A stretch of 64,000 nt of DNA. It comes from Blastopirellula sediminis (GTDB lineage Bacteria > Planctomycetota > Planctomycetia > Pirellulales > Pirellulaceae). Location of the stretch: contig NZ_JAJKFT010000010.1 of assembly GCF_020966755.1 (NCBI RefSeq), positions 1 through 64,000 on the forward strand, read 5' to 3'. The notes below the pieces were generated by a model. That model was not told where the DNA came from, searched no databases, and worked only from the letters and a program-made list of their open reading frames with translations. This document shows, one piece after another, positions 44,301 through 51,393 of the stretch. The translations under genes were made by a program, and so were the position numbers. How positions within the stretch are numbered: position 1 is the stretch's first letter; each line of letters starts with the position of its first letter.

Positions 44301-45165
44301 GCGATATCGCATTTCGCTCACTTCGGACAAAACCGGCAGCGGCGGCAATTTCCAGATCGACTCTTCCAACTCGCAATTCGAATTTGATGAGACGGTGCGT
44401 GGGCAAGACGCCCTGCTCCTGTTCGGCTCGAACGCCAATGGATCGTCCGGGATTCTGACCACTTCGTCGACCAACACCTTTACCGGCGTCGTCGAAGGCC
44501 TTAGCGTCACGATCAAGGAAGCGACGAACACGCCGGTCAACATCACCGTTTCCGAATCAGACACGGCGTTAATCTCCGCCGCCAACTCGTTCGTCACGCA
44601 GTACAACGCGCTGGTCGACTTGATGGACGACTACACCTCGTTCAATGAGGCGGACAGCTCAACCGGCATCCTGTTCGGCACGAACGTCGCGAACCGGATC
44701 GACACGGAACTTGGCGAAATCCTCACAAAGCGTTACGCCGGTCTCGGCAGCATTCAATCGCTGCAGCAGCTTGGCTTCACCTACAACGATAGCGGCAAGC
44801 TGACGCTCGACACGACGAAGCTGCAACAAAAGTTTGCGGAAGACCCGGAGGCGGTCGAAGAGTTTTTCTTGAAAGAACAGACGATCAGCGGCGAGAAAAA
44901 GAAAATCGGGTTCGCACAACAGTTTGACGACCTGATGGAAGCGTTCGCGGGGGCGAATAGCTCGCTGCTTATCAGTCGAATCGAAGCGTTGCAAAGCAAA
45001 ATTGATTTGAATCAGTCGCGAATCGACGCCTGGAACGAAAAATTGGAACGTCGCCAGACAGTCCTGCTGAACCAATTTTATGACTTGGAGTCGACGCTCG
45101 CCAAGATCCAGACCAATACGCAGTACCTGAGTGCGATTCAGCCAATTACGATCCCCGAAAACTAG
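41383..45165 (+). CDS. fliD: giant flagellar cap protein FliD (HAP2) with repeats
   Basis: Filament cap, 1260 residues; usual FliD has about 450-700. The N-terminal segment GISSTTGLISGINIVDTVTQ with LLKIEARPRDLLISRTTTVS and the C-terminal region (SAANSFVTQYNALVDLMDDY, RIDTELGEILTKRYAGLGSI, then the coil IDAWNEKLERRQTVLLNQFY) are standard. Between lie hook-IN-like modules at about 143-212, 716-780 and 830-895, and three tandem copies of the same ~100-residue domain found in FlgL and FliC (303-399, 413-512, 524-624). No cysteine. The N- and C-terminal parts are sure; the role of the insert is inferred to be surface exposure. Confidence 0.92.
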   Translation: MAGISSTTGLISGINIVDTVTQLLKIEARPRDLLISRTTTVSNEQGALSKVTAAILSLQFSAQALGKTSIFNTRTAQTSNSTALSATVTGTPRVGVTQVTPVRTAQAQQYLSSGVSSLTEALSAGSISFSAAPRLDSGIELNRLNGGDGVGPGKIKITDRAGDTATIDLRYATTIDDVLNAINNNDDIDVTATIEGDRIKLTDNTGQTTSNLIVKEVSGGSTAADLGLRDVNVAASSYVGNDIFSLHSGTKLSELRDGAGIRLSSDLDDLTITFRDGTSQNIGLRQTAQPEAAATASTSTSDPKFSITANNAGDAYDGVSVIFQDNGSVTQGSETVVYDDLAKTITVQIDKGSTTAADVISAINNDASAGLYFTAATIDGGTGNGLIDTVDTAITTGGTALSSAVTTAANANASIEISAVNAGGDYDGVQILFVDDPGVSKGSETVIYDDSDPGNKTLTVHIKAGETTADDVIAAISGDPLVSPLFTAANVVGSNGDGLIDVSDTGTTSGGTANAIGISTAQSVDSVVKLTAKQLGGEYDNVTLRYVNDPAVTAGNEVVEYDDSDPDNITLTVRIQQGATTADNVIAAINGNATTSARFTAATATGGSGDRIVDVLSTAVTSGGAAREERSPQSLGDLLTIFNEVDPTRLQAQISADGDRIELIDLSTDNGGSFSVSSFGDGHAAEDLGIAFSTASDTISSGRYIGGLNSKLISSLNGGKGFDLGSIKITDRSGATATIDLSGAETVQDVLTAFNDSGLGIEAEYNTAGNGITIRDTTGQFFSNFKIENADATNSATQLNIAVSTSQTKVESGSLHFQYISEQTELDSLNGGKGITRGKFIIKDSAGGARVFDLSGDTIKTVGDLLNAINSQTGVKVTAEINATGDGIKIIDQANGSGELRIQDSGTTGTATSLGLLGTGSIAQGDSKQSIVGTFNKTIQIEAGETINDVITKINDLDAGFSANVFDYGAGSERYRISLTSDKTGSGGNFQIDSSNSQFEFDETVRGQDALLLFGSNANGSSGILTTSSTNTFTGVVEGLSVTIKEATNTPVNITVSESDTALISAANSFVTQYNALVDLMDDYTSFNEADSSTGILFGTNVANRIDTELGEILTKRYAGLGSIQSLQQLGFTYNDSGKLTLDTTKLQQKFAEDPEAVEEFFLKEQTISGEKKKIGFAQQFDDLMEAFAGANSSLLISRIEALQSKIDLNQSRIDAWNEKLERRQTVLLNQFYDLESTLAKIQTNTQYLSAIQPITIPEN
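42289..43254 (+). repeat. three tandem ~100-residue repeat domains in FliD
   Basis: Residues 303-399, 413-512 and 524-624. Shared elements are a start strand (SITANNAG, EISAVNAGG, KLTAKQLGG), then YDG or YDN, VxFxDxxxVxxGxE, VYDDxxxxxxxTVxI, GxTTADxVIxAIxxD, FTAA and a closing SGG or TGG. The three follow each other with 10-14 residue linkers, so this is the cleanest tandem array of the domain in the window. Confidence 0.85.
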
Positions 45166-45180
45166 TCGCGGATATTCGCA

Positions 45181-45208
45181 CAAAGCCTGACGCTCGAGCG
45201 TCCGATAG
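45181..45208 (+). promoter_or_regulatory. candidate sigma-28-like promoter for fliS
   Basis: CAAAG at 45181-45185 and TCCGATAG at 45201-45208, spacing 16 as in front of flagellin. The leader to fliS would be about 45 bases. Confidence 0.4.
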
Positions 45209-45258
45209 ATATAGCATCCCGCAAGCGAAACTTCTCGAAACTCAACCCGGCGGAACTC

Positions 45259-45807
45259 ATGTTCGAATACGGCGCAACCAATTCCTATCTCGAAACGGAA
45301 GTCCTGACGGCTACCCCGCAAAAACTTCAGATGTTGCTGATCGGCGGCGCCATTCGCTTCGCTCAACAAGCGCAACACCTGAAAGACGCTGGTCAGGACG
45401 AAGCCGCTTGGGAAGCGCTGCTCCGTTGCCGCGGCATCATCACCGAGATCCTGATCAACATCCGCCCGCAGGTGACGCCGCTGGCAGGACAAGTGGCCGG
45501 CATCTATCTCTACTTGTTCCGCGAACTGTCGGACATCCAGATCTCGGATCAGTATGAGAAGATCAGCTCGCTGATCCCGGTGCTGGAAGAAGAACGAGAA
45601 ACCTGGCGTCAGCTCTGCGAAGCGATGCCCGAAGCTCCCGAAATGCCCCGCGAAGAGGTGAAGGAAATCACCGCCGCCAACTCGAAGCATTTGCTGGGCA
45701 ATCTCAATGTGGGGCAAGCCCCCAGCGGCGCCCATTGGGGATCACACTCTCCGGCCGCCGGCGAATACGCCTCGGGTCACGGCTCCGGCTTCTCGCTTGA
45801 CGCCTAG
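45259..45807 (+). CDS. fliS: flagellin export chaperone FliS
   Basis: FliS keeps flagellin soluble until export. The 182 residues start MFEYGATNSYLETEVLTATP, with the conserved Y-x-x-x-x-V and TATPQKLQMLLIGGAIRFA helix. GDEAAWEALLRCRGIITEIL-like and LYLFRELSDIQISDQYEK helices follow. About 40-50 residues at the C-terminus (GQAPSGAHWGSHSPAAGEYA) have no counterpart in enteric FliS and look disordered. Directly after fliD, as usual. Confidence 0.9.
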   Translation: MFEYGATNSYLETEVLTATPQKLQMLLIGGAIRFAQQAQHLKDAGQDEAAWEALLRCRGIITEILINIRPQVTPLAGQVAGIYLYLFRELSDIQISDQYEKISSLIPVLEEERETWRQLCEAMPEAPEMPREEVKEITAANSKHLLGNLNVGQAPSGAHWGSHSPAAGEYASGHGSGFSLDA

Positions 45808-45975
45808 TCGAGCGACATTCGACCTCGCGGCTCGAAATCGGCAAATCTGGTTGCGCTTCCCGGCAACCTGCGGTTCTCTCGATAAGGTCGCCCATCTTCC
45901 CCCTATGCCCCGGTTGCGTAGGTCGGGCAGATCGGCGACGATTGAGAGATTCCCCTGCACTTTGCGATTTGACCC

Positions 45976-45980
45976 GGAGG
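45976..45980 (+). promoter_or_regulatory. ribosome-binding site deciding a TTG start
   Basis: GGAGG is six bases before TTG at 45987. It fixes the start of the menaquinone enzyme; the only upstream in-frame ATG (45942) has no such site and adds poorly conserved residues. Confidence 0.7.
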
Positions 45981-45986
45981 TTTCCC

Positions 45987-46850
45987 TTGACCACCTCGAC
46001 TCAACTGATTCGCGTCGGCCATAGTCCTGATCCCGATGACGCCTTCATGTTCTACGCGCTCGCCGCGGAGAAGATCGATACCGGCGAATATCGTTTTGAA
46101 CATGAGCTGGTCGATATCGAGACCCTCAATCGTCGCGCGTTCCAGGGTGAATTGGAGCTGACCGCGATCAGCATTCACGCCTACGCCTTCCTGGCCGACA
46201 AGTACGCGATCTGCTCGTGCGGCGCCAGCATGGGGGACAACTACGGCCCCATGGTTGTGGCCAAAGAAGCCTGCTCGATCGAAGACCTGAAGTCGAAGAC
46301 GATCGCGGTGCCTGGCACGCTCACCTCCGCCTTCTTGGCGCTCCGCCTTTGCCTGGGTTCCGACTTTGAGCACGTCGTCGTCCCGTTCGATCAAATCATC
46401 GAAGCGGTCGCCGCTGGCGAATACGAAGGTCAGAAGCTCGACGCTGGTCTGATCATTCACGAAGGGCAGCTCACCTTCGGCCGCGAAAAGCTCGAGCTGA
46501 TCGTCGACCTCGGCGTTTGGTGGCATGACCTGACCGGCGGTTTGCCGCTGCCGCTCGGCGCCAACGGCATTCGCAAGGATCTGGGCGAAGAGAACATTCG
46601 CGAAGTGACCCGACTGCTGAAAGAAAGCATCGTCTTCGGCCTGGAACATCGCCAGGAAGCGCTCGACTACGCATTGCAGTTCGGTCGCGGTCTCGACAAC
46701 CAACTCGCCGACCAGTTCGTCGGAATGTACGTCAACGACTGGACCGTCGACTTCGGCGAAAAAGGACGCGAAGCGGTTCGCCTGTTCCTCCGCATGGGTT
46801 ATGAAGCTGGCGTGATTCCGACCCTGATCGAACCGGAATTCGTCTCGTAG
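45987..46850 (+). CDS. mqnD: MqnD-like 1,4-dihydroxy-6-naphthoate synthase
   Basis: Enzyme of the futalosine route to menaquinone that cleaves cyclic de-hypoxanthine futalosine to dihydroxynaphthoate; the protein has a periplasmic-binding-protein-type fold without a signal peptide. TTG at 45987 is used as start, giving 287 residues. Motifs include IRVGHSPDPDDAFMFYALAA, ELTAISIHAYAFLADKYAIC, GASMGDNYGPMVVAKE and IIHEGQLTFGREKLEL. MqnA is related, but SPDPDDAFMF and this length fit MqnD better. The ending is a clear terminator. Menaquinone would be the likely electron acceptor of the complex I encoded downstream. Confidence 0.78.
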   Translation: MTTSTQLIRVGHSPDPDDAFMFYALAAEKIDTGEYRFEHELVDIETLNRRAFQGELELTAISIHAYAFLADKYAICSCGASMGDNYGPMVVAKEACSIEDLKSKTIAVPGTLTSAFLALRLCLGSDFEHVVVPFDQIIEAVAAGEYEGQKLDAGLIIHEGQLTFGREKLELIVDLGVWWHDLTGGLPLPLGANGIRKDLGEENIREVTRLLKESIVFGLEHRQEALDYALQFGRGLDNQLADQFVGMYVNDWTVDFGEKGREAVRLFLRMGYEAGVIPTLIEPEFVS

Positions 46851-46892
46851 CGGCTCGCTAATTGGCGAACTGCTCCAAACCGCCCAAACGAT

Positions 46893-46920
46893 AAAAAGGC
46901 TCCTTCGGGAGCCTTTTTTT
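46893..46920 (+). terminator. terminator after mqnD
   Basis: Stem AAAAAGGCTCC/GGAGCCTTTTT around a TTCG tetraloop (46893-46918) followed by two more T. It lies 43 bases after the mqnD stop. Confidence 0.92.
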
Positions 46921-47022
46921 ATGCCTGTTTTGCAGCGTTTACAGCGGCACAATCTCCCCCCAAAATGCTACAGTAAATCAGGAAAGATTAACTTTTCTCC
47001 ATTTGCCGCATACTCTTTAGAC

Positions 47023-48240
47023 ATGATCGAACGAGCCTGGCAATCCGAACTCGCCGCCCTGATCTCGGCCCAAGAGCCGAAGTGGATCGAATTTCGGCGA
47101 CGACTGCATCAAAACCCGGAGCCATCCGGGCATGAGTATCAAACGAGTCTGGCGATTTACCAAGAGCTGAACTCGCTGGGGATCGAACTGCGCATGGGCC
47201 CTGAAGGGCGCGGCGTGTTGGCCGAGTGGCGAACGCCGCATGCCGAATCGCTGCCGCAAGCGATCGCGTTGCGCGGCGACATCGACGCATTGCGGATCCA
47301 CGATCAGAAAGATGTCCCCTATCGCAGCCAATGTCCCGGGCTGATGCATGCCTGCGGACATGACGCCCATGCGACGATGGCTCTGTGGGCGACGTCGCTG
47401 GTAGTTGAACTCGATCGCGCTGGCGCCCTTCCCTGGCCGGTCCGACTGCGCACGATCTTCCAACCGGCGGAAGAAACATGCGTCGGGGCGCTCGAGATGA
47501 TTTCGGTCGGCGCTTTGAAAGAAGTGCGTGAGATCTACGCAACGCATGTCGATCCGTCCCTTCCCACTGGCAGAATCGGCTTGCGCGTCGGTGCGCTGAC
47601 CGCCAGCTGCGATGCGGTCCGCATCATGATTCATGGTCAAGGAGGACATGGCGCTCGTCCGCACGAGTCGCGCGATCCCATCGCCGCCGCGGCTCAGCTG
47701 ATCAACGCCTTGTATTTGTCGATTCCGCGCGTGACCGACAGCCAGGATGCGGTCGTGTTGTCGTTCGGCAAGATCCACGGCGGCGAGAACTTGAACGTCA
47801 TTCCGGAACAGGTCGAACTGTTCGGCACCCTCCGCACCCTCGACTTGAAAGTGCGTCAGCGGACGATCGATCATATTCATCGCATCATCGAAGGGGTGCA
47901 GCGTGCGACCGACACCACGATCGAAGTTCGCTTCGACGTCGGCACGAGCGCCGTCATCAATCAGGCAGGCTCCATCACGCACCTGAAAACGGCGATTGTC
48001 GAGGCCTTCGGCCATGAAGCGATCTACGAAATCCCCCGAGCCAGCATGGGAGGCGAGGACTTCGCCTTTTACCTCGAACATGTCCCCGGCGCGATGGCGC
48101 GGCTCGGTTGTCGGCCTCCCGCCGCCGAACGTGCGCCGCTGCTGCATAGCGCGCTGTTTGATATCGATGAAGCCGTATTAGCGATTGGCGCACGAATGAT
48201 GGCCAGCGCCGTCATCCATGCGTTTGAACCGAAAGACTAG
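47023..48240 (+). CDS. M20 family amidohydrolase/carboxypeptidase
   Basis: Zinc-dependent amidohydrolase (405 residues) of the M20D group, which includes N-acyl-L-amino-acid and IAA-amino-acid hydrolases. The start at 47023 gives MIERAWQSELAAL; an upstream Met at 46921 lies in the terminator. Motifs: RRLHQNPEPSGHEYQTS at the start, RGDIDALRIHD, MHACGHDAHATMA (with the metal Cys/His), TIFQPAEETCVGA, YATHVDPSLPTGRIGLRVGA and MGGEDFAFYLEHVPGAM. Substrate is not determinable. No signal peptide, so cytoplasmic. Confidence 0.92.
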   Translation: MIERAWQSELAALISAQEPKWIEFRRRLHQNPEPSGHEYQTSLAIYQELNSLGIELRMGPEGRGVLAEWRTPHAESLPQAIALRGDIDALRIHDQKDVPYRSQCPGLMHACGHDAHATMALWATSLVVELDRAGALPWPVRLRTIFQPAEETCVGALEMISVGALKEVREIYATHVDPSLPTGRIGLRVGALTASCDAVRIMIHGQGGHGARPHESRDPIAAAAQLINALYLSIPRVTDSQDAVVLSFGKIHGGENLNVIPEQVELFGTLRTLDLKVRQRTIDHIHRIIEGVQRATDTTIEVRFDVGTSAVINQAGSITHLKTAIVEAFGHEAIYEIPRASMGGEDFAFYLEHVPGAMARLGCRPPAAERAPLLHSALFDIDEAVLAIGARMMASAVIHAFEPKD

Positions 48241-48292
48241 TCCCCGACCTGCATGCGACCTACTTGATTCCGCTTGAGGAAAACGCCCCGTC

Positions 48293-49429
48293 ATGAGCAA
48301 GCTAGTTTTCACCTCCAACGATGCGTTCACCGTTGGAATCGAGCTGGAATTGGGCATCGTCGACGCCAAGACGATGGCTTTGGCGAACTCTGTGCAACAA
48401 TTGCTCGAAGCGGCGCCGGCCGAGATCGCTTCGCGCATCAAGCCGGAACTGATGCAGTGTTGTATCGAAATCAACACCGAGATCTGCTCGACGATCGATC
48501 AGGCCGACAACGACCTCCGCCGCAAATTGCTGTCGGTGCAGACGGTGGCCGATGAACTCGACCTGCGGCTCTGGTGGGGATCGACCCATCCCTTCTCGCA
48601 TTGGTGCGATCAGAAGGTGACGCAGAACGAGCGTTATTTGAATCTGGTCGAGCTGCTGCAAGAGATGGCGCGGCGCCTGGTCACCAACGGGCTGCATGTC
48701 CATGTCGGCGTCGAATCGGGCGACAAGGCCGTAATGATCTGCGATCGGATCATGCAGTATCTGCCAGTGCTGCTCGCATTGTCGACCAGCAGTCCCTTTT
48801 GGGAAGGTCGCGATACCGGGCTCGCTTCGCATCGCAGCAAGATCATGGAAGGCTTGCCGACCGCCGGCCTTCCGCCGTTGATGCGCAACTGGAGCGAATA
48901 CGTCTGGTTGGTCAATCACATGGTCGACACCGGCTTCATCAACACGATTCGCGAGATCTGGTGGGACGTTCGCCCGCATCATAACTTCGGCACGGTCGAA
49001 GTTCGCGTCTGCGACATGCCTGGCAACCTCGACGACTCGCTGACCATCTCGGCGATGATCCAGTGCCTGGTCAAGCATCTGTCGGACGAGATCGACCTTG
49101 GCGCCTATCAGCACGACTGCCATCCGATGATGGTCCGGCAAAACAAGTGGCGAGCGTGCCGCTTCGGCTCCGACGCCAAGCTGGTCAACTCGTACACCTA
49201 CGAGGTCGAGTCGGTCAGCACCGTCGTCGCTCGTTTGATCGAGCGTTTGACGCCGTCGGCGATTGAGCTCGGCTGCGAGCCATATTTGCTGCGCGCGCAA
49301 GAAATTGCCGACCGACCCACGTGGGCCGATCGGCAACGATTGATTCTGAAAGAAACTGGCGATCCGACTGAAATCGTGCGACGAATGACCGAGCAGTCGC
49401 GCATCGAAACGTCAGCAGCCGCTGAATAG
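48293..49429 (+). CDS. YbdK-type carboxylate-amine ligase (glutamate-cysteine ligase 2)
   Basis: ATP-dependent ligase of the GCS2 family, 378 residues. Visible motifs are VGIELELGIVDAKTM, LMQCCIEINTEICSTIDQA, LWWGSTHPFSHW, LVTNGLHVHVGVESGDKAVM, then LALSTSSPFWEGRDTGLASH. These match YbdK proteins, which have weak glutamate-cysteine ligase activity in vitro. The true substrate is unknown. It follows the M20 gene after 52 bases in the same direction. Confidence 0.9.
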   Translation: MSKLVFTSNDAFTVGIELELGIVDAKTMALANSVQQLLEAAPAEIASRIKPELMQCCIEINTEICSTIDQADNDLRRKLLSVQTVADELDLRLWWGSTHPFSHWCDQKVTQNERYLNLVELLQEMARRLVTNGLHVHVGVESGDKAVMICDRIMQYLPVLLALSTSSPFWEGRDTGLASHRSKIMEGLPTAGLPPLMRNWSEYVWLVNHMVDTGFINTIREIWWDVRPHHNFGTVEVRVCDMPGNLDDSLTISAMIQCLVKHLSDEIDLGAYQHDCHPMMVRQNKWRACRFGSDAKLVNSYTYEVESVSTVVARLIERLTPSAIELGCEPYLLRAQEIADRPTWADRQRLILKETGDPTEIVRRMTEQSRIETSAAAE

Positions 49430-49443
49430 CCGCCTTACAGGCC

Positions 49444-50040
49444 TTACAGGTTGATGCCCTGCGGCTTGAAATAATCTGGTTCCGCGCCGGGGATCCATTT
49501 GATGTTGCAGCCGATGCTGGGCGCCTGATCGTCGCTCGGAGTGTCGCCGGCCAGGACGACGTCGACCGCTTTGCGGAGATCTTCGCCGGTCACCGGAACT
49601 TCGTTGCCGGGACGGCTCGGATCGAACTGCCCGCGATAGGCGAGCTTCTGATCTTTGTCGAAGACGTAGAAGTCAGGCGTGCAAGCCGCTTTGTACGCCT
49701 TGGCGACCGCTTGCGTTTCGTCGTAGAGATAGGGGAACGTGTAGCCCCGTTCTTCCGCTTCGGCGACCATCTTCTCCGGCGAATCGGCCGGGTAGTTGCT
49801 CACGTCGTTCGGGCTGATCGCGACGACGGCGGCGCCTTTGGCTTGATACTCTTGGCCAAACGCGGCCAGGTCATCGGCCAGGTGTTTGACGAAGGGGCAA
49901 TGGTTGCACATGAAGATGACGACCAGCGCCGGGGCTCCGGCGAAGTCGGCGAGCGAAACGGTTTTTCCGTCCACATTGATGAGCGAAAAATCGGGGGCTT
50001 GCGTACCGAGCGGCAACATGGTGCTCGCGGTTTTGACCAT
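49444..50040 (-). CDS. thioredoxin-like peroxiredoxin-type protein (CNHC motif)
   Basis: A 198-residue redoxin of the AhpC/TSA-thioredoxin fold: APDFSLINVDGKTVSLADFA, VVIFMCNHCPFVKHLADD with active-site C45-N-H-C48, and VAISPNDVSNYPADSPEKMV. A further conserved C-terminal element is GCNIKWIPG. The CxxC pair suggests a disulfide reductase or peroxidase acting in the cytoplasm since no signal peptide is seen. Family members with this motif are common in planctomycetes and bacteroidetes and lack a defined role. Confidence 0.85.
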   Translation of the reverse strand: MVKTASTMLPLGTQAPDFSLINVDGKTVSLADFAGAPALVVIFMCNHCPFVKHLADDLAAFGQEYQAKGAAVVAISPNDVSNYPADSPEKMVAEAEERGYTFPYLYDETQAVAKAYKAACTPDFYVFDKDQKLAYRGQFDPSRPGNEVPVTGEDLRKAVDVVLAGDTPSDDQAPSIGCNIKWIPGAEPDYFKPQGINL

Positions 50041-50136
50041 CGGTCAGACTCCTCTCGTGTTACTAGAAACTAGCGACTCACCCGGTATTGTAGCGCAATC
50101 GACGTAGCGCGGAAACCAACCCCGCGTCCCACGCCG

Positions 50137-50922
50137 CTAATCTCTCCCGACCCGGCGAAACAGTCGATAGGCGTTTTCAGTCGTCAGATTCGCAAATTCT
50201 GCGAGCGATTCCCCCCGAGCCGCCGCGACGCAAGCGGCGGTATGAGCGACGTACGCAGGCTCGTTCGGCCGTTTTCCCCGGACCGGCTCGGGACTGAGAT
50301 AGGGGGAATCGGTCTCGATCAAGATCCGATCCTTCGGGACCATCGTCGCCACTTCCCGCAGATCGCCGCTCTTTTTGAACGTCACCATCCCGGCGAAGCT
50401 GATGTACATATCGAGGTCCAAGCATTGCTGCAGTAGCGCTGGCTCACCGGTAAACGAATGCATCACGCCCCGCAGCGGGCCCCGCTTCGCCGCCTCCTCA
50501 AGCATCACCACAATATCGTCGCCGCAGTCCCGCATATGGACGATGAACGGAAAGTCACGCTCTTGCGACAACCGCAGATGGCGATCGAAGTAATCTTGTT
50601 GCACGTCAAACGGAGCATTGTCCCAATAGCGATCGAGTCCCGTCTCACCGAGCGCGACGACCTTCGGATGCTCCAGCATCTCCACGATTCGCTCCCAATC
50701 GCCCGGCTGAACTTCGCCGCAGTAGTTGGGCTGGATGCCGACGGTGGCGAAGATCTCCGGGAAACGCTCGGCGATTTCGATCGCCTTGGCGCTATCTTCG
50801 GCCGTGGTGCCGACGACCAACATCCGCGAGACGTTGGCCGCTCTCGCCCGAGCGACGACATCATCGATCTGAGAAATCAGCGTTTCGTCAAAGAGATGGG
50901 CGTGGGTATCAAACAGATTCAT
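50137..50922 (-). CDS. TatD family 3'-5' exonuclease/deoxyribonuclease
   Basis: Metal-dependent nuclease of the TatD/YcfH family, 261 residues. N-terminal LFDTHAHLFDETLISQIDDV holds the HxH metal motif. GETGLDRYWD, HMRDCGDDIVVM, GVMHSFTGEPAL, and ILIETDSPYLSPEPVRGKRP carry the rest of the TIM-barrel metal and catalytic residues. It follows the ferritin-like gene by 17 bases at the end of the complex I block and could be read through from it. Confidence 0.92.
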   Translation of the reverse strand: MNLFDTHAHLFDETLISQIDDVVARARAANVSRMLVVGTTAEDSAKAIEIAERFPEIFATVGIQPNYCGEVQPGDWERIVEMLEHPKVVALGETGLDRYWDNAPFDVQQDYFDRHLRLSQERDFPFIVHMRDCGDDIVVMLEEAAKRGPLRGVMHSFTGEPALLQQCLDLDMYISFAGMVTFKKSGDLREVATMVPKDRILIETDSPYLSPEPVRGKRPNEPAYVAHTAACVAAARGESLAEFANLTTENAYRLFRRVGRD

Positions 50923-50939
50923 GAACTTTCGACTCTTCG

Positions 50940-51374
50940 TTAGGAGGACGCCAGATCGATGGCCGTCTCTTCCAGATTCTTCAGATGTCCTTTGGCCAGT
51001 CCAAGCGCCTCTTCGGCGAGCGCTCGCGGCAGCGGTTCATCCGGCAGTTCGTCGACCAGGTCTTCCAACCGTTTGACGAACCCCTTTTGAAAGCGGAGCG
51101 ACCGCTTCACCAGGTACTGAATCGACAGATCATGCAGCCCGGTATAGTCCATCGGGAAGTTCCCGAGGTGCTCGTCCTGCCCGGTCGCTTCGAGCTGCGT
51201 CATGATCTTGTCGACCACGTACTGATGATCATGCGCGATCTGTCGCAACACCTCGACCGCGTCATCATCCTGATATCCGGCCCACGGATGCGTGTAGCTC
51301 AGATAGGAATGCAGCGAGTTGCGATGTAGCGCCGCTAGTTGATTCAACAGCCGCGCAGTTGGCGAGGAGATCAT
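50940..51374 (-). CDS. ferritin-like four-helix protein, unknown function
   Basis: A 144-residue protein, all-helical in pattern, with ARLLNQLAALHRNSLHSYLS, RQIAHDHQYVVDKIMTQLEA and the final helix EEALGLAKGHLKNLEETAID. Histidine and glutamate residues on several helices (LHRN, HDHQ) could bind metal as in ferritin-like or DinB-type bundles, but the spacing was not proven to match. It starts 19 bases after the end of nuoN and may be cotranscribed with the nuo genes. No function is claimed. Confidence 0.6.
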   Translation of the reverse strand: MISSPTARLLNQLAALHRNSLHSYLSYTHPWAGYQDDDAVEVLRQIAHDHQYVVDKIMTQLEATGQDEHLGNFPMDYTGLHDLSIQYLVKRSLRFQKGFVKRLEDLVDELPDEPLPRALAEEALGLAKGHLKNLEETAIDLASS

Positions 51375-51393
51375 GCGACGAAGACTTCCGCGG

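Noticed and set aside
49431-49448. tandem GCCTTACAG at the end of the carboxylate-amine ligase gene
   Set aside because: Two copies of nine bases only, between converging genes; most likely chance or a small slippage event.
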